Below are positions 46,001 through 55,252 of a DNA stretch of 64,000 nt, piece by piece (position 1 is the stretch's first letter; every line of letters begins with the position of its first letter). The stretch spans positions 152,274,103 to 152,338,102 of the forward strand of contig OZ020585.1 in NCBI GenBank assembly GCA_963971535.1, read 5' to 3'. The notes below the pieces were generated by a model. It did not search any database, was not told the origin of the DNA, and saw only the letters and a list, made by a program, of their open reading frames with translations. Source of the DNA: Notolepis coatsorum (taxonomy: Eukaryota > Chordata > Actinopteri > Aulopiformes > Paralepididae). Position numbers and translations under genes: made by a program.

Positions 46001-46148
46001 TATTGACACCTTAATGTGAAGAACATTGGAAAAGAATAATGTAAGTTACAATATATTTAAAAAATATATAGTAATATTGACACCTTAATGTGAAGAACAT
46101 TGGAAAAGAACAATGTAAGTTAAATTATATTTAAAAAATATAGAGTAA
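46001..46148. repeat. 74-bp tandem duplication in LINE copy 2 5' region
   Basis: TATTGACACCTTAATGTGAA starts at 46001 and 46075. The two 74-base units differ at a few positions. Confidence 0.9.
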
Positions 46149-46203
46149 TGAGAAGAAAAAATTTAATAAAATAAAAATCAATGCATTATATGCATTAAAT
46201 CCT

Positions 46204-46884
46204 ACACACGATAGGAGATATTCAAACAGCTCACAGATGATAATTCTAAGGCAAATACATTTTAACTCACTCACCATAGTTAGTGTATAGTATGGCTAAC
46301 ATGTATGAAAGTTGTTGATACAATATTATAATTCATAATAATTTTGCAGAAAAAAAAGCTAAATGCACTGTATTACCGGCGGAGGTTGTGTGCTCCTTGT
46401 CCCGATGATTGAAGGAAATTCATTTTAAGAACTATTTAGCATGAAACATCTTAATACAAAGATGTATTTTATACATTATAACCATGAAAATAATGCAATG
46501 TTAGGTTTTACCGTGATTATAGTGTTCACAGATAGGAATGTATCCAGGACGGGGTCATTTATCAGTAACCCTGGACAGACTTGTGAAGTCAGAGATAGGA
46601 ATGTATTATTCACATTCAATTATCCAAATGTACTCTGTTTGAGTCAAATTTACTCTGTGAAATGTATTGTGTAGCATAAACAATTCATATTGTTTCAGTG
46701 ATGGCCTGGCTGATAGGTCTATTGTTGACATGTCTTATTTCTACATGAAAGATTTGCTTCATTCACACAATAAATATGCTGTTTGTGAAAAAATTATGTA
46801 TAATATCTGGACTGTGAATCCAGGGGTATAGTGGATCGATTATATTTTGTATGAAGCACCTTAAAACAATGAGGCATTTCATTT
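46204..46884. other. Core of giant element, no gene seen
   Basis: AT-rich. A 77-codon plus-strand frame (46441-46674) has no recognisable domain. Confidence 0.4.
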
Positions 46885-46888
46885 ATAA

Positions 46889-47829
46889 CTCTTTCAGTGC
46901 CACTCACGAGATTTCTCTGTTTTTTTTATAGGTGGTTGCGTGCCACTCACGAGATTTCTCGGAATTATTATTCTTATTTTTTTTTTGCGATCTGAAAAAT
47001 GATTGCATCACCCGAGCCTACCCGAGTATAGCCGAGCTGCGCCGGTGATCACTGTGGAAAAAAGCGCCCCCTGTCGTCTCCCAGATGACATAAGTGATTT
47101 TGGAATGGACTCAATGAAAATGAATGGGGAAAAAAATCCGGTACTCCACATTTTCCAGTTCACTGATCCAGCCGGGGTTACCACAGTTCATTCTGGAGCC
47201 TCAGATCCCCGCGGATCATGGAGATCTACAGTGTCGCGTTGGATCCATACACGTATCGATTTTTTTCGAATGGTGATCAGGAATTGGAATATACCAGTTG
47301 GATACCATCTGATGTCAGGTAAGGACTATATGTTATCAGTGGTAGGATAATCGGAGTAAGTTTGATGAAGTTATAAGCTGTTTTGTGAAATGTCTTCTTT
47401 CGGTTTCACTGTAAAAGTCTGTGAGGAAATCAACGGAGCGATTATCAGTGCGCGGCCGTAATGTGCTTGCGTGCACGTATAATATTGATCATCTAGCGTT
47501 TATTTGAAAATGATTCATAAAAAGGCAGACGAATATCAACGTTGTGGAATATTCCACTAAAAGACGATTTTCATAGAATGCTCCAGAATGAGCTGTTTTT
47601 TATATCAAAACGGGGGCTTTTCTAACTGCTCTGAAACGGAAACGACGCGATAAAAAAACAATCTGCCTTCACAGCACTGACTGGAAAATAGTCTTTGATA
47701 ATGCGATGGGCAGATTAGACACATAGCCATAATTTAAAACATAGATTATTATAGATATTAACGTTAACATTGGCGCCGATGGTGGCATTCAAGCGGTAAA
47801 ACGGAAAACCAGGCGTGGCACTGAAAGAG
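46889..47829. mobile_element. TTAA-type non-autonomous element (CTCTTTCAGTGCCAC ends)
   Basis: The left end CTCTTTCAGTGCCACTCACG and the inverted right end CTCTTTCAGTGCCACGCCTG. The right border is TTAA (47830-47833); the left border now reads ATAA (46885-46888), a one-base change. The left terminus is partly repeated inside (TGCCACTCACGAGATTTCTC at 46898 and 46941). It includes a half-copy of the fold-back repeat from position 1-107 (about 47705-47750). The 115-codon frame at 47003-47350 looks non-coding. Confidence 0.68.
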
Positions 47830-47833
47830 TTAA

Positions 47834-48025
47834 TATCAAAACATGTCTTATGTTCTATAAGATGTTCTTATGTATCTTATAGTTATATAGTAGTCTTATG
47901 TAGAATGATGTAAAAAGAGTTCTACTAATATATTTTACGTTAAAAACGTGTACAGAAAGATAAATATCCGACCCCGGAGCCCTGTCGGAGTGTATACAGG
48001 TTATGTACAGTATACCACATGCAAA
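47834..48025. other. Short spacer, nothing seen
   Basis: AT-rich sequence between the TTAA element and the tRNA-like gene. Confidence 0.4.
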
Positions 48026-48097
48026 TCCCATATGGTCTAGCGGTAAGGATGCCCTGGTTTCAACAGGGAGGCACGGGTTCGACTCCTGCTATGGGAA
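48026..48097 (+). tRNA. tRNA-Glu (TTC)-like gene
   Basis: A 72-base cloverleaf. Acceptor TCCCATA pairs with TATGGGA (discriminator A at 48097). The D-arm contains the A box TGGTCTAGCGGTAAGG. The anticodon stem CCCTG/CAGGG encloses the loop GTTTCAA with anticodon TTC. The B box GGGTTCGACTCC is intact. The T stem has one mismatch and a G-T pair, and there are several differences from the usual vertebrate tRNA-Glu. TTTT at 48105-48108 is a proper polymerase III terminator. It could be a real gene, a decayed copy, or a cargo tRNA of the giant element. Confidence 0.85.
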
Positions 48098-48108
48098 TTA
48101 CACCTTTT

Positions 48109-48595
48109 CTATACAAAACAAATGTGTTGGTATGCTTTATTGTAACTGTTTGAATGTTTGTTTGTTTTAGTGCAAGACTGTCAGCAACATTTAAGAAGGG
48201 TCTAGGGTTATCTCCTCAACACTAGTTCTGAGATGCATTTAAGTCCTATTGATAGGTTTTTCCATACCTTTGCAAGGATATGTATGACAGTGCTGCATTC
48301 ATTTAGTTTAAATTTGGTGGACTTTTTATGGTATTTATAGCTTATTCATGATTTAATGTGATACTTCTTATTGAATTGTTTAAAGAATATGTGTTTAACC
48401 AGAGGGGTCATTAATGTATGTATTGTAGGACCTTACAAATATGATTTGATCCTAACAAATGTTAAAAATGTTTTCATGCATTACATTTAACTGACAGTGG
48501 TGACATTTCGAAGTCTTAAAGGGTTCCAATTCACATAGCTGAAGATAGTTGCACCACTGGATAATATTTGTATTATTACTAGGATGAACTTAGAA
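48109..48595. other. Core of giant element, no gene seen
   Basis: AT-rich, nothing recognised on either strand. Confidence 0.4.
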
Positions 48596-49036
48596 TCATT
48601 CAAAACAATTATTACATCTTGAGGTAGAAAGAAACGCAGTTGTGTATATTATAAAAATATTGCAGATCATGCTGTAACCTTTTTTATCAATAATATAAGC
48701 GTGGATAACATCAACAATGTGATTAATATCTAAAGTTTCTAAACACTTATGATTTGTCAGTTTAAAAGCTGTAACATCCACTATTACAGTGTATAAACAT
48801 AACAGGTGTGCTCTGTTAAAATGACCATTCATATGATCTAAAATAGTAACTAAGCCGTTTTCAGATAGAAGACTTTCATCCTCTGAGAGTGTCTCTATCA
48901 TATATTGCCAATTATTTAGCAAGCCTTTCTCTCTCACCAGCTTCAACATATTTTCAAAAAGCCTTAAGCGCAGGCTATGTAAGTAGATCTCAAAGTAATA
49001 TCCTGCAGGGACCCTCAATGGGGAAAACACGTACAT
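48596..49036 (-). CDS. Unidentified 146-codon ORF, faintly Bcl-2-like
   Basis: ATG at 49036 opens MYVFSPLRVPAGYYFEIYLH. The predicted protein is helix-rich and has no signal peptide. Two stretches recall the Bcl-2 fold: ILDHMNGHFNRAHLLCLYTV sits like the BH1 region (helix 4-5), and DVIHAYIIDKKGYSMI like BH2. The canonical BH1 NWGR is NRAH here, and the BH2 tryptophan is absent, so this is weak. The frame also extends upstream over a possible splice acceptor (TGTGTTCTCAG, first exon base 49046), so it may be an exon. In the core of the giant element, such a gene would be cargo. It could equally be an unrelated or chance ORF. Confidence 0.4.
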   Translation of the reverse strand: MYVFSPLRVPAGYYFEIYLHSLRLRLFENMLKLVREKGLLNNWQYMIETLSEDESLLSENGLVTILDHMNGHFNRAHLLCLYTVIVDVTAFKLTNHKCLETLDINHIVDVIHAYIIDKKGYSMICNIFIIYTTAFLSTSRCNNCFE

Positions 49037-49060
49037 AGGATGACATCTGAGAACACACAC

Positions 49061-49784
49061 TTAACGTTAGATCATACAAGTAATTTTCAACGCCTTGGCC
49101 CGAGACAACAAACACCATGCTATTTTTCAACATGGCATCAAGGATATCAATGATGTTATGCTGCCACCCTCAGTTTACAAAAAGTAACAGCAGTCACGTT
49201 AACAAAACTATAAGCTAAACTAACCTAAACATTTCACATAACTGTACCTGTGAATGGGACACACACAACCAGCAGGTCAAAGAATACAGTCGGTCGCTCG
49301 CTCCAGCTTGCATCAAGCTACAGAACAGAAAAATGCACATTAGCAACTAGCAACATGTGCATAAAAGCAGCGTGCACTTCCGTCACCTCTCAGTCAGTAA
49401 TAAAGGTATTTACACAAATTATCAGCGAACTAATTGTGGTCTACATAAGTTACAGTGAATCATAAAATTATACTGATGATTTTTCCACACTGATCACTTA
49501 AATTATAGTATTAACAGTTTTTCTATACGGAGCGAGGAGCAGAGCATCTTACTCCCAGCTGAAGACATCTTTGCAATGCACCGGTATTATGAATCGCACC
49601 ACAAAAGCCTTGACTTTTTCACACCTGTAGGTGGTGCACTTGTACATTAAATAAAAGGACTTTTATTTACAATGGCTGCTTGACCCAAATTATTCACAAT
49701 TTAACAATACTAAAACGGTATTACTAACATACTGTAGCTGAACATCATTCTTCACACCATTACAAGTGCATACACTACACTCAC
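49061..49784. other. Between the small ORF and the DUF7869-type gene, no gene seen
   Basis: No domain-bearing frame. It may contain the unseen last exon and 3' UTR of the DUF7869-type gene, since exon 5 ends at a possible donor. Confidence 0.4.
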
Positions 49785-50603
49785 TCACTCACACACACCT
49801 GGCCGAGGGACAGAAGGTTGGGGACATGTAATGTCCTTGGTCTCCTCAGTGCAATAGTCTCTTATCTTGTCGAAGAGGTACCATTGCCTTTTGGCATCCA
49901 GTCCTGGCCTCTCCTGCTGACATGGATCTTCCTGTCTCACCATTGCATCAGGGCGCAGTAGCTCAAACTCTTGCTCTGGTGAGTGTTGGAACTCCTTGGC
50001 CAGGACGACCCCAGGCTTTTGGTGTGTGAAGCGGAGGTGGTGAAACCGCTTGATTCCGGGTAGTGGGCGGTAACTGAGGGATAGGAAGGTTTGCCAGTCA
50101 TACGATGGCACCAAACCCTCCCCAGACTCCAACCCAACCAGCTGCGGGATGTTCACACCGCTGACTGTGCTTTGTCTCACTGCCCAGCAGATGTCTTCAA
50201 GGCAGGAGACAGGTGTGCGGCGGAACTTCTGCTTGAAAAGCCCAAAGCACCAGTCAGGGGCAAACTTGGTGTGACCCACCAAGAGGAAGTTCAGTGAGAT
50301 GGTGTCATGCAGGCCCACCATGCAGCGCCAAGCACAGTACCAGAGCAGGTATCTGTTCTTGTTCTGCCCGGAACAATTGTCGCAGTGCAGCTGCAGATGC
50401 CTCTCCCCAAGGCCATAGTGTGCAAAAAAATGGTGGAGGTAGCTGATCACTGCATTAGACCCTTTGCTGCTGCAGTGGGCCTCGTCGATCAGGTAGTTTA
50501 CCTGCTGGGGTACTCCCTCGCAACAAACACCAAATACTCCACACTTTCTTGGCACAAGAAAATATACTGGGCCAGGCTGAAGAGGGTCACTGGGGTAGTG
50601 GAC
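49785..50603 (-). CDS. DUF7869-type gene, exon 5 (conserved domain)
   Basis: Begins after ATGTTGCAG (first base 50603). It encodes the conserved core: VHYPSDPLQPGPVYFLVPRK, CEGVPQQVNYLIDEA, LQLHCDNCSGQNKNRYLLW, LLVGHTKFAPDWCFGLFKQK and LPGIKRFHHLRF, then ERPGLDAKRQWYLFDKIRDY. The aspartates in LIDEA, HCDNCSG and FAPDW are candidate metal ligands (inference). The frame stops at 49785, but CGGCCAG/GTGTGT just before it looks like a donor, so a short last exon may follow downstream. Confidence 0.85.
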   Translation of the reverse strand, partial: VHYPSDPLQPGPVYFLVPRKCGVFGVCCEGVPQQVNYLIDEAHCSSKGSNAVISYLHHFFAHYGLGERHLQLHCDNCSGQNKNRYLLWYCAWRCMVGLHDTISLNFLLVGHTKFAPDWCFGLFKQKFRRTPVSCLEDICWAVRQSTVSGVNIPQLVGLESGEGLVPSYDWQTFLSLSYRPLPGIKRFHHLRFTHQKPGVVLAKEFQHSPEQEFELLRPDAMVRQEDPCQQERPGLDAKRQWYLFDKIRDYCTEETKDITCPQPSVPRPGVCE

Positions 50604-50849
50604 CTGCAACATTAAAGGGGACATGCATTGCTATTCCTAGAACTATTTGGGCAACTTTACACAATTCCTCTGAGTCTATTGAAGACATCTGTAAGGTTTT
50701 TTTCAAATAAAAAAATCATTGTTTTATATTTCTAATCAAGTACTCAAAACCATAATTTTTCAGCCTCAAGATTTCAGGCTGTTATGGCCTGGCTCCGCCC
50801 ATAAGCACTTTGAGTGACAGTCAGTCCACACAGTCTGCGACTGGTAGAC

Positions 50850-50897
<48 letters not shown>

Positions 50898-50921
50898 TGG
50901 GAGAGAGAGAGCGGGGGGGTC

Positions 50922-50950
<29 letters not shown>
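50850..50950. repeat. (GA)n microsatellite, imperfect
   Basis: GA tract with G-run interruptions, in the same relative place as in the CAGTGGCGG-family hATs. Confidence 0.9.
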
Positions 50951-50952
<2 letters not shown>

Positions 50953-51146
50953 CACTGTTTAGTTGAAACGTCCAGGGCAGGAGAGCTTGATAAACGTGTA
51001 TAATCCGTATAATCCTGCCACGCGGCACACCCCCCCGAACGGGAGGCTTAATAATTTTAGGCAACCTGCTTGCGCCTAGCCACGCCCCCGCGGCGGTGGC
51101 GGAGCGCGCGGCATTATGCAGCCGTAATCCCCCCTCTTTTAACATC

Positions 51147-51217
51147 GACGGTTAGCTCAACTGGTTCGCCACCTTGCTGTTGATCCTGCGGTGCGTTGGT
51201 GACAAGTTCGAATCACT
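51147..51217 (+). tRNA. tRNA-like sequence (SINE head or tRNA pseudogene)
   Basis: A-box-like TTAGCTCAACTGG (51152-51164) and B-box-like AAGTTCGAATC (51202-51212) are spaced as in a tRNA, but the acceptor and anticodon stems are not convincing. It is followed by T-rich sequence that could stop polymerase III. Probably a pseudogene or SINE remnant. Confidence 0.35.
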
Positions 51218-51262
51218 TCAATTTCTTTTTTTTTGATTTTTTTTAACGTGCATTCTTTCGCC

Positions 51263-51897
51263 GGTTAAGTTTAGGCATTCTTTCGGGGTTGGTTAAGGTT
51301 AGGGTTAAGTTTAGGCATTGTTTCGGAGTTGGTTAAGGTTAGGGTTAAGTTTAGGCATTCTTTCGGAGTTGGTTAAGGTTAGAGTTTGTTTTAGAGCATG
51401 GCAATATTATTTCGGAGTTGGTTAAGGTTAGGGTTAAGTTTAGGCATTGTTTCGGAGTTGGTTAAGGTTAGGGTTAAGTTTAGGTATTGTTTCGGAGTTG
51501 GTTAAGGTTAGGGTTAAGTTTAGGCATTGTTTCGGAGTTGGTTAAGGTTAGGGTTAAGTTTAGGCATTCTTTCGGAGTTGGTTAAGGTTAGAGTTTGTCT
51601 TAGAGCATGGCAATATTATTTCGGAGTTGGTTAAGGTTAGGGTTACGTTTAGGCATTGTTTCGGAGTTGGTTAAGGTTAGGGTTAAGTTTAGGCATTGTT
51701 TCGGAGTTGGTTAAGGTTAGGGTTAAGTTTAGGCATTGTTTCGGAGTTGGTTAAGGTTAGGGTTAAGTTTAGGCATTGTTTCGGAGTTGGTTAAGGTTAG
51801 GGTTAAGTTTAGGCATTGTTTCGGAGTTGGTTAAGGTTAGGGTTAAGTTTAGGCATTGTTTCGGAGTTGGTTAAGGTTAGAGTTTGTCGCAGAGCAT
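51263..51897. repeat. 40-bp minisatellite with higher-order pattern
   Basis: About 15 copies of a 40-base unit, GGTTAAGGTTAGGGTTAAGT plus TTAGGCATTGTTTCGGAGTT. A variant containing GAGCATGGCAATA interrupts at about 51395, 51605 and 51893, so the array is built from larger blocks of about five or more units. It derives from a sequence present once or twice in the related hATs. Confidence 0.92.
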
Positions 51898-52691
51898 GGC
51901 AATAGAATGCAGCCTATTTCCGCACTGCCGCTCTCTCGCGCTGCCGCGGCCACATGGGCATCGTGGCCAATCAGAGAAACGCTGAACACAAGTTGGTTGC
52001 CTAAAATGTTGACGCGAACGGGAGAGGGAGAGAGTGAAAGAAAGAAAGGAAGAGAGAGGGAGGGAGCACAAGCTCCCCCCCATTCGGGAGCACAAGCTGC
52101 CGCGAGGGAGAGAGTAAAAGAAAGAGAGAGGGAGGGAGGGAGAGAGAGAGGGGGCCTTATCAATAACGGCCTGTCTTTTTCTTTCTTTCTTTCTCTCTTT
52201 CTCTCTCTCTCACTCTCTCTCCCTCTCTCTCTGTCTCTCCCTCCCTCTCTCTCTCCCTCTCTATCTCTCTCTCTCCCTCCAGAGTGCATGCAGAGGTGGG
52301 TTTCACTCTGCCGCAGTATGAGGAGGTGGTTTCCACTCGCTGTGTAGTCAGTCTAGGTAGATTGTGGGCGGGCATTAGCTACAACCACAGAGCCAATCAC
52401 ATCACTGTCCGCTACCCAGAGCCTGAGTGACGTCACTCAGGCCTTCAAATCAGGATGGCCTAATTTACTGGAGCAGGAAATTATCTGAGCTGAATCAGAG
52501 CAATCCGCCAATATGGTATTTAGACACAAAAACACATTGATACTAACTCCTATTACTATAATACAATGCTAGAGACTGAAAAATGACATTTATAATGCAT
52601 GTCACCTTTAAATGAAGAAATGTATCAGCTGAATGAAAGAATATTGTAAATGACAAATGGGTGATAATTCAATTACAGTAATTAAACTAAC

Positions 52692-53026
52692 CTGCTGTGC
52701 AAAGTCAAAACTGTAATGTACAGTTACATCTCTACTGCAGGGTGTGTTAGGGCCAAGCTTAGCAGAGAGATCCTCTACCACCACCTTGCATCTGTCGGTC
52801 ATCCCCCGTAAGATGTCCCGCTCCTTTCCCACCAGGCGTAGGTGTTCCTCCTGCTTCTGAAGTTTGGCAGACTTCACACATTCGGGCAGGTTGGAGCTCC
52901 GATATATGGCCACGTTATGTTTTTGACACTGCCAGCAGAGGTCCGTCATTGGTTTGCCAATTACAATGTATGGCAGAAGTTGGCACCACATCTTCCGGAA
53001 AGTGCTGTTGCCAGCAGCACGATAAC
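52692..53026 (-). CDS. DUF7869-type gene, exon 4
   Basis: Begins after CTGTTCAG (first base 53026) and ends at CAGCAG/GTTAGT (last base 52692). It encodes YRAAGNSTFRKMWCQLLPYI, then TDLCWQCQKHNVAIYRSSNL and DVTVHYSFDFAQQ. The CWQC pair with nearby histidines may bind zinc. The frame is intact and joins in phase to VHYPSDPLQPGPVYF of exon 5. Confidence 0.82.
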
Positions 53027-53559
53027 CTGAACAGTGAACACACAGTGATAAAATAAGACAGGTTCGTAGTAGCAGTAGTCCACTTAAGCAAATCAAGGGC
53101 CTAATTTATAATGAGCCATTAATCATTATTATTGTCAAATAACACTAATTAATCAATCAAATGCAATGAAAGCATTTTGGTCCTTGTCGTCTAGTGTTAG
53201 TCCTTGAATCAAGAGTTCAGTCAGTCGAATAGAGAATAAAAACATCTGCCCATTTCTTTTTTTGGTGGTGGGGCCACCCATTTGTTATAATGTGGATCAT
53301 TGACTGGATCTTTAACAACATAAAAAAAAAAATTATAAACTTTTTATTTATTTATTTTCATTTTGAATCATTTTTATCAACACAAAAAATATACATTCAT
53401 AAAATATTGATAGATGAGTATGTATAATTTATGTGTGTGTTAAATGTAACCTTTCTGGTGTTTCCTTTAATAATAAAAAAAAAATGTGTCACCTGTTTGT
53501 ATGTCTGCAGTCATAATAACAAGTATCTTAAGACAAAGAAAATATTAAGACATACACAC

Positions 53560-53840
53560 CAGTTTCATGCATTGACGCCTTGTACTTCCGCCACACAGAG
53601 GACTTAGTCTCCGTTGTTGGAAGCACACGGATGTCTGCCCTCTTGAAGCCGGGAATACGTCCTGGGAGTGACATGGCACAGTCATCTGCAAAGTTGCTGA
53701 TGAATCTCACGATCCTCCTGATGTCTTCATAATGAAGCACCTTCTTGTTGGCCAAGCGACCCCCACCCCTCTTTATCCTGGGAGCCACACCATATTCCTT
53801 GTAGAATTTGATGGTTGCCGTGAGCTTGTCTTGTGAAATT
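53560..53840 (-). CDS. DUF7869-type gene, exon 3
   Basis: Begins after TGTGTTTCAG (first base 53840) and ends at ACTG/GTGTGT (last base 53560). It encodes ISQDKLTATIKFYKEYGVAP, RIVRFISNFADDCAMSLPGR and SVWRKYKASMHETG. Its frame is intact. Confidence 0.78.
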
Positions 53841-54195
53841 CTGAAACACATAAACACGGACATTAAGCCAAATAAGAACGTGAGAAATAACAATATTTAT
53901 TGTGCAAACACAAAGCAATGAACTGTATAGGATGCAGAGGGGAGTTTGTTATGATCGTTAAGGAAATCTATGAATGACATTGGACTAGTTTTTAACTTTT
54001 GTAAATAGAATATAATGCATTTATTTATCATTGTCACAAGAGTAAGTAATCATTGGTGATTATATTCTAAAACAAAACACTTGTAGCTTTCAGAAAATGT
54101 ATTGTTGGGCAATGTTACAGCATGCTTTTAAAGTTGTGGACCCAGTACCGGGCATTGATTTGTTCCAATGTCTTTAATACAAAAATAATACTTAC

Positions 54196-54360
54196 ACATG
54201 AAGAAACTTGAATGTTGTCTGCATATTTGTTGGCCATCTATGAAATAAGACGTCCTCTGGTGCTTCCTCTCTTTCTGATCTTTCCTTTTGGAACATGCAG
54301 TGTCTTTAGAGAGGTTCATGGTGCTGCTAATCTTTCCTAACAGGAACATGTGTTTTTCAC
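54196..54360 (-). pseudogene. DUF7869-type gene, exon 2
   Basis: Begins after CCCAG at 54360 and ends before GTAAGT (last base 54196). It encodes GEKHMFLLGKISSTMNL and a basic stretch, then SYFIDGQQICR. One base appears lost near 54215-54220, because the frame that joins correctly to exon 3 reads TTFKFLHV up to the donor. Confidence 0.68.
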
Positions 54361-54504
54361 CTGGGACATGACACCAAAATTACCGTTATTCACTGCCATC
54401 AGTTAAAAACATACATGTACATCACACACACAATGTATGCGCAGCATTATCAGTCTACAGTTCTGAAGTTGATCAAGTTCTCTCACTCACTCGCTCTGTT
54501 TCTT

Positions 54505-54505
<1 letters not shown>

Positions 54506-54558
<53 letters not shown>
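54506..54558. repeat. (CA)n microsatellite, intron 1 of the DUF7869-type gene
   Basis: About 53 bases of CA. Confidence 0.95.
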
Positions 54559-54561
<3 letters not shown>

Positions 54562-54702
54562 GCAAATAGAATAATTTGACATCTTTACATGTTATTTCTT
54601 TCACCTAGTAACTATTCAAACCCTGCAGCAACAAGCTGTTATACACCAGAGAGAGAGATAGATAGAGACACACACAGATACAGAGAGAGAGAAAGAGAGA
54701 TA

Positions 54703-54704
<2 letters not shown>

Positions 54705-54748
<44 letters not shown>
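54705..54748. repeat. (CT)n microsatellite, intron 1 of the DUF7869-type gene
   Basis: About 44 bases of CT just downstream of the exon 1 donor on the minus strand; a GA-rich tract (54649-54700) adjoins it. Confidence 0.95.
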
Positions 54749-54749
<1 letters not shown>

Positions 54750-54770
54750 GCGAAGTGGATAAGTTCTTAC

Positions 54771-55252
54771 CAGCAGTCAGCTCTTGAACCTGGTCGCGCA
54801 TTTTCACCATATCTTCAGGAGTAAACCGCGTACAGCAGGCTTGCCCTTTGTTAAGCTTGCAGATACAAGCAAATAAACGAGCCTTTTCGAGATCGCATCC
54901 AACCTCAACACTTGCGTATTCGCCCTGTAGTCTTTGAAGCACTTCAGCTGTTGGGTCTATTAAAAAAAGCGCTTCTCCATCTCGCTCCATCTCGCTCGTC
55001 TCTTCTTCATCACTATCCGAGACAGAGAGCTGCAGGGGTCCCACAGAGTCTGAATCTGAGGTTGTCTCAGTGTCACTGGATGAGTCCGAGTCCGAGTGAT
55101 TTATTAATAGTTTGATCAGGTCCCGGTGCAAAAAAGTAATCACTAATAAGCTGGCGCCATCTATCACCAGACTCTGCAGACAGCACCGCATTGCTGTTTA
55201 ACAGCCGAGCGATTACATCTTCTTCACCCCGGTCCGGATCGCGGGATGCCAT
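54771..55252 (-). pseudogene. DUF7869-type gene, exon 1
   Basis: ATG at 55252 opens MASRDPDRGEEDVIARLLNS, through DRWRQLISDYFF. The family-like acidic stretch (HSDSDSSSDTETTSDSDSVG) and CKLNKGQACCTRFTPEDMVK continue in another frame. The shift lies at or near an A6 run (55130-55135). The exon ends at CTG/GTAAGA (last base 54771). The shift could be a real mutation or a homopolymer error. Confidence 0.7.

Larger units (their letters stand above)
41427..46187 (-). mobile_element. L1/Tx1-like LINE, copy 2, young, lacks ORF1
   Basis: On the minus strand the element runs from 46187 to a poly(A) tract (T-run 41427-41451) preceded by AATAATAAA. It is flanked by a perfect 15-bp target duplication ATATGCATTAAATCC (41412-41426 and 46188-46202). 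The 5' region (45529-46187) contains a 74-bp tandem duplication and no ORF1, consistent with truncation in the ORF1-ORF2 spacer. The single ORF is nearly intact. It was inserted in the core of the giant element. Confidence 0.93.
50770..52480. mobile_element. Repeat insertion in intron 4, related to the CAGTGGCGG hAT family
   Basis: Shares with the hATs at 9962-11155 and 58898-60698 a GA tract followed by ACTGTTTAGTTGAAACGTCC and the GTTGGTTAAGGTTAGAGTTT word. Here that word has expanded into a long minisatellite. A tRNA-like sequence lies at 51147-51217, and CT/GA-rich low-complexity DNA at 52015-52280. No CAGTGGCGG terminus or target duplication was found, so the borders are approximate. Confidence 0.55.
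49785..55252 (-). pseudogene. DUF7869-type gene, five exons (putative DDE transposase-like)
   Basis: The minus-strand gene model is 55252-54771, 54360-54196, 53840-53560, 53026-52692 and 50603-49785. All four introns have GT-AG borders, and each join restores the reading frame expected for the family. The protein resembles the long, many-copy DUF7869 proteins of fishes and cnidarians: an acidic Ser/Asp N-terminus, a middle with GRIPGFKRADI, a CWQCQK zinc-like motif and HYSFDFAQQ, and a C-terminal domain with YFLVPRKCGVFGVCC, HCDNCSGQNKNR and HTKFAPDWCFG. The family's abundance and acidic residues suggest a transposase-like nuclease, but no function is established here. Two frame breaks (exons 1 and 2) suggest a decaying copy. 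Intron 4 carries a ~1.7-kb repeat insertion. Confidence 0.8.

Noticed and set aside
47003-47350. 115-codon plus-strand frame
   Set aside because: It lies within the TTAA element, with no domain and no splice or promoter support.
51300-51890. TTAGGG words suggesting interstitial telomere repeats
   Set aside because: TTAGGG occurs once per 40-bp unit, not in direct tandem; the array is a minisatellite derived from hAT sequence.
51263-51897. CRISPR-like regular spacing
   Set aside because: The window is eukaryotic and the units have no unique spacers; it is a plain tandem repeat.
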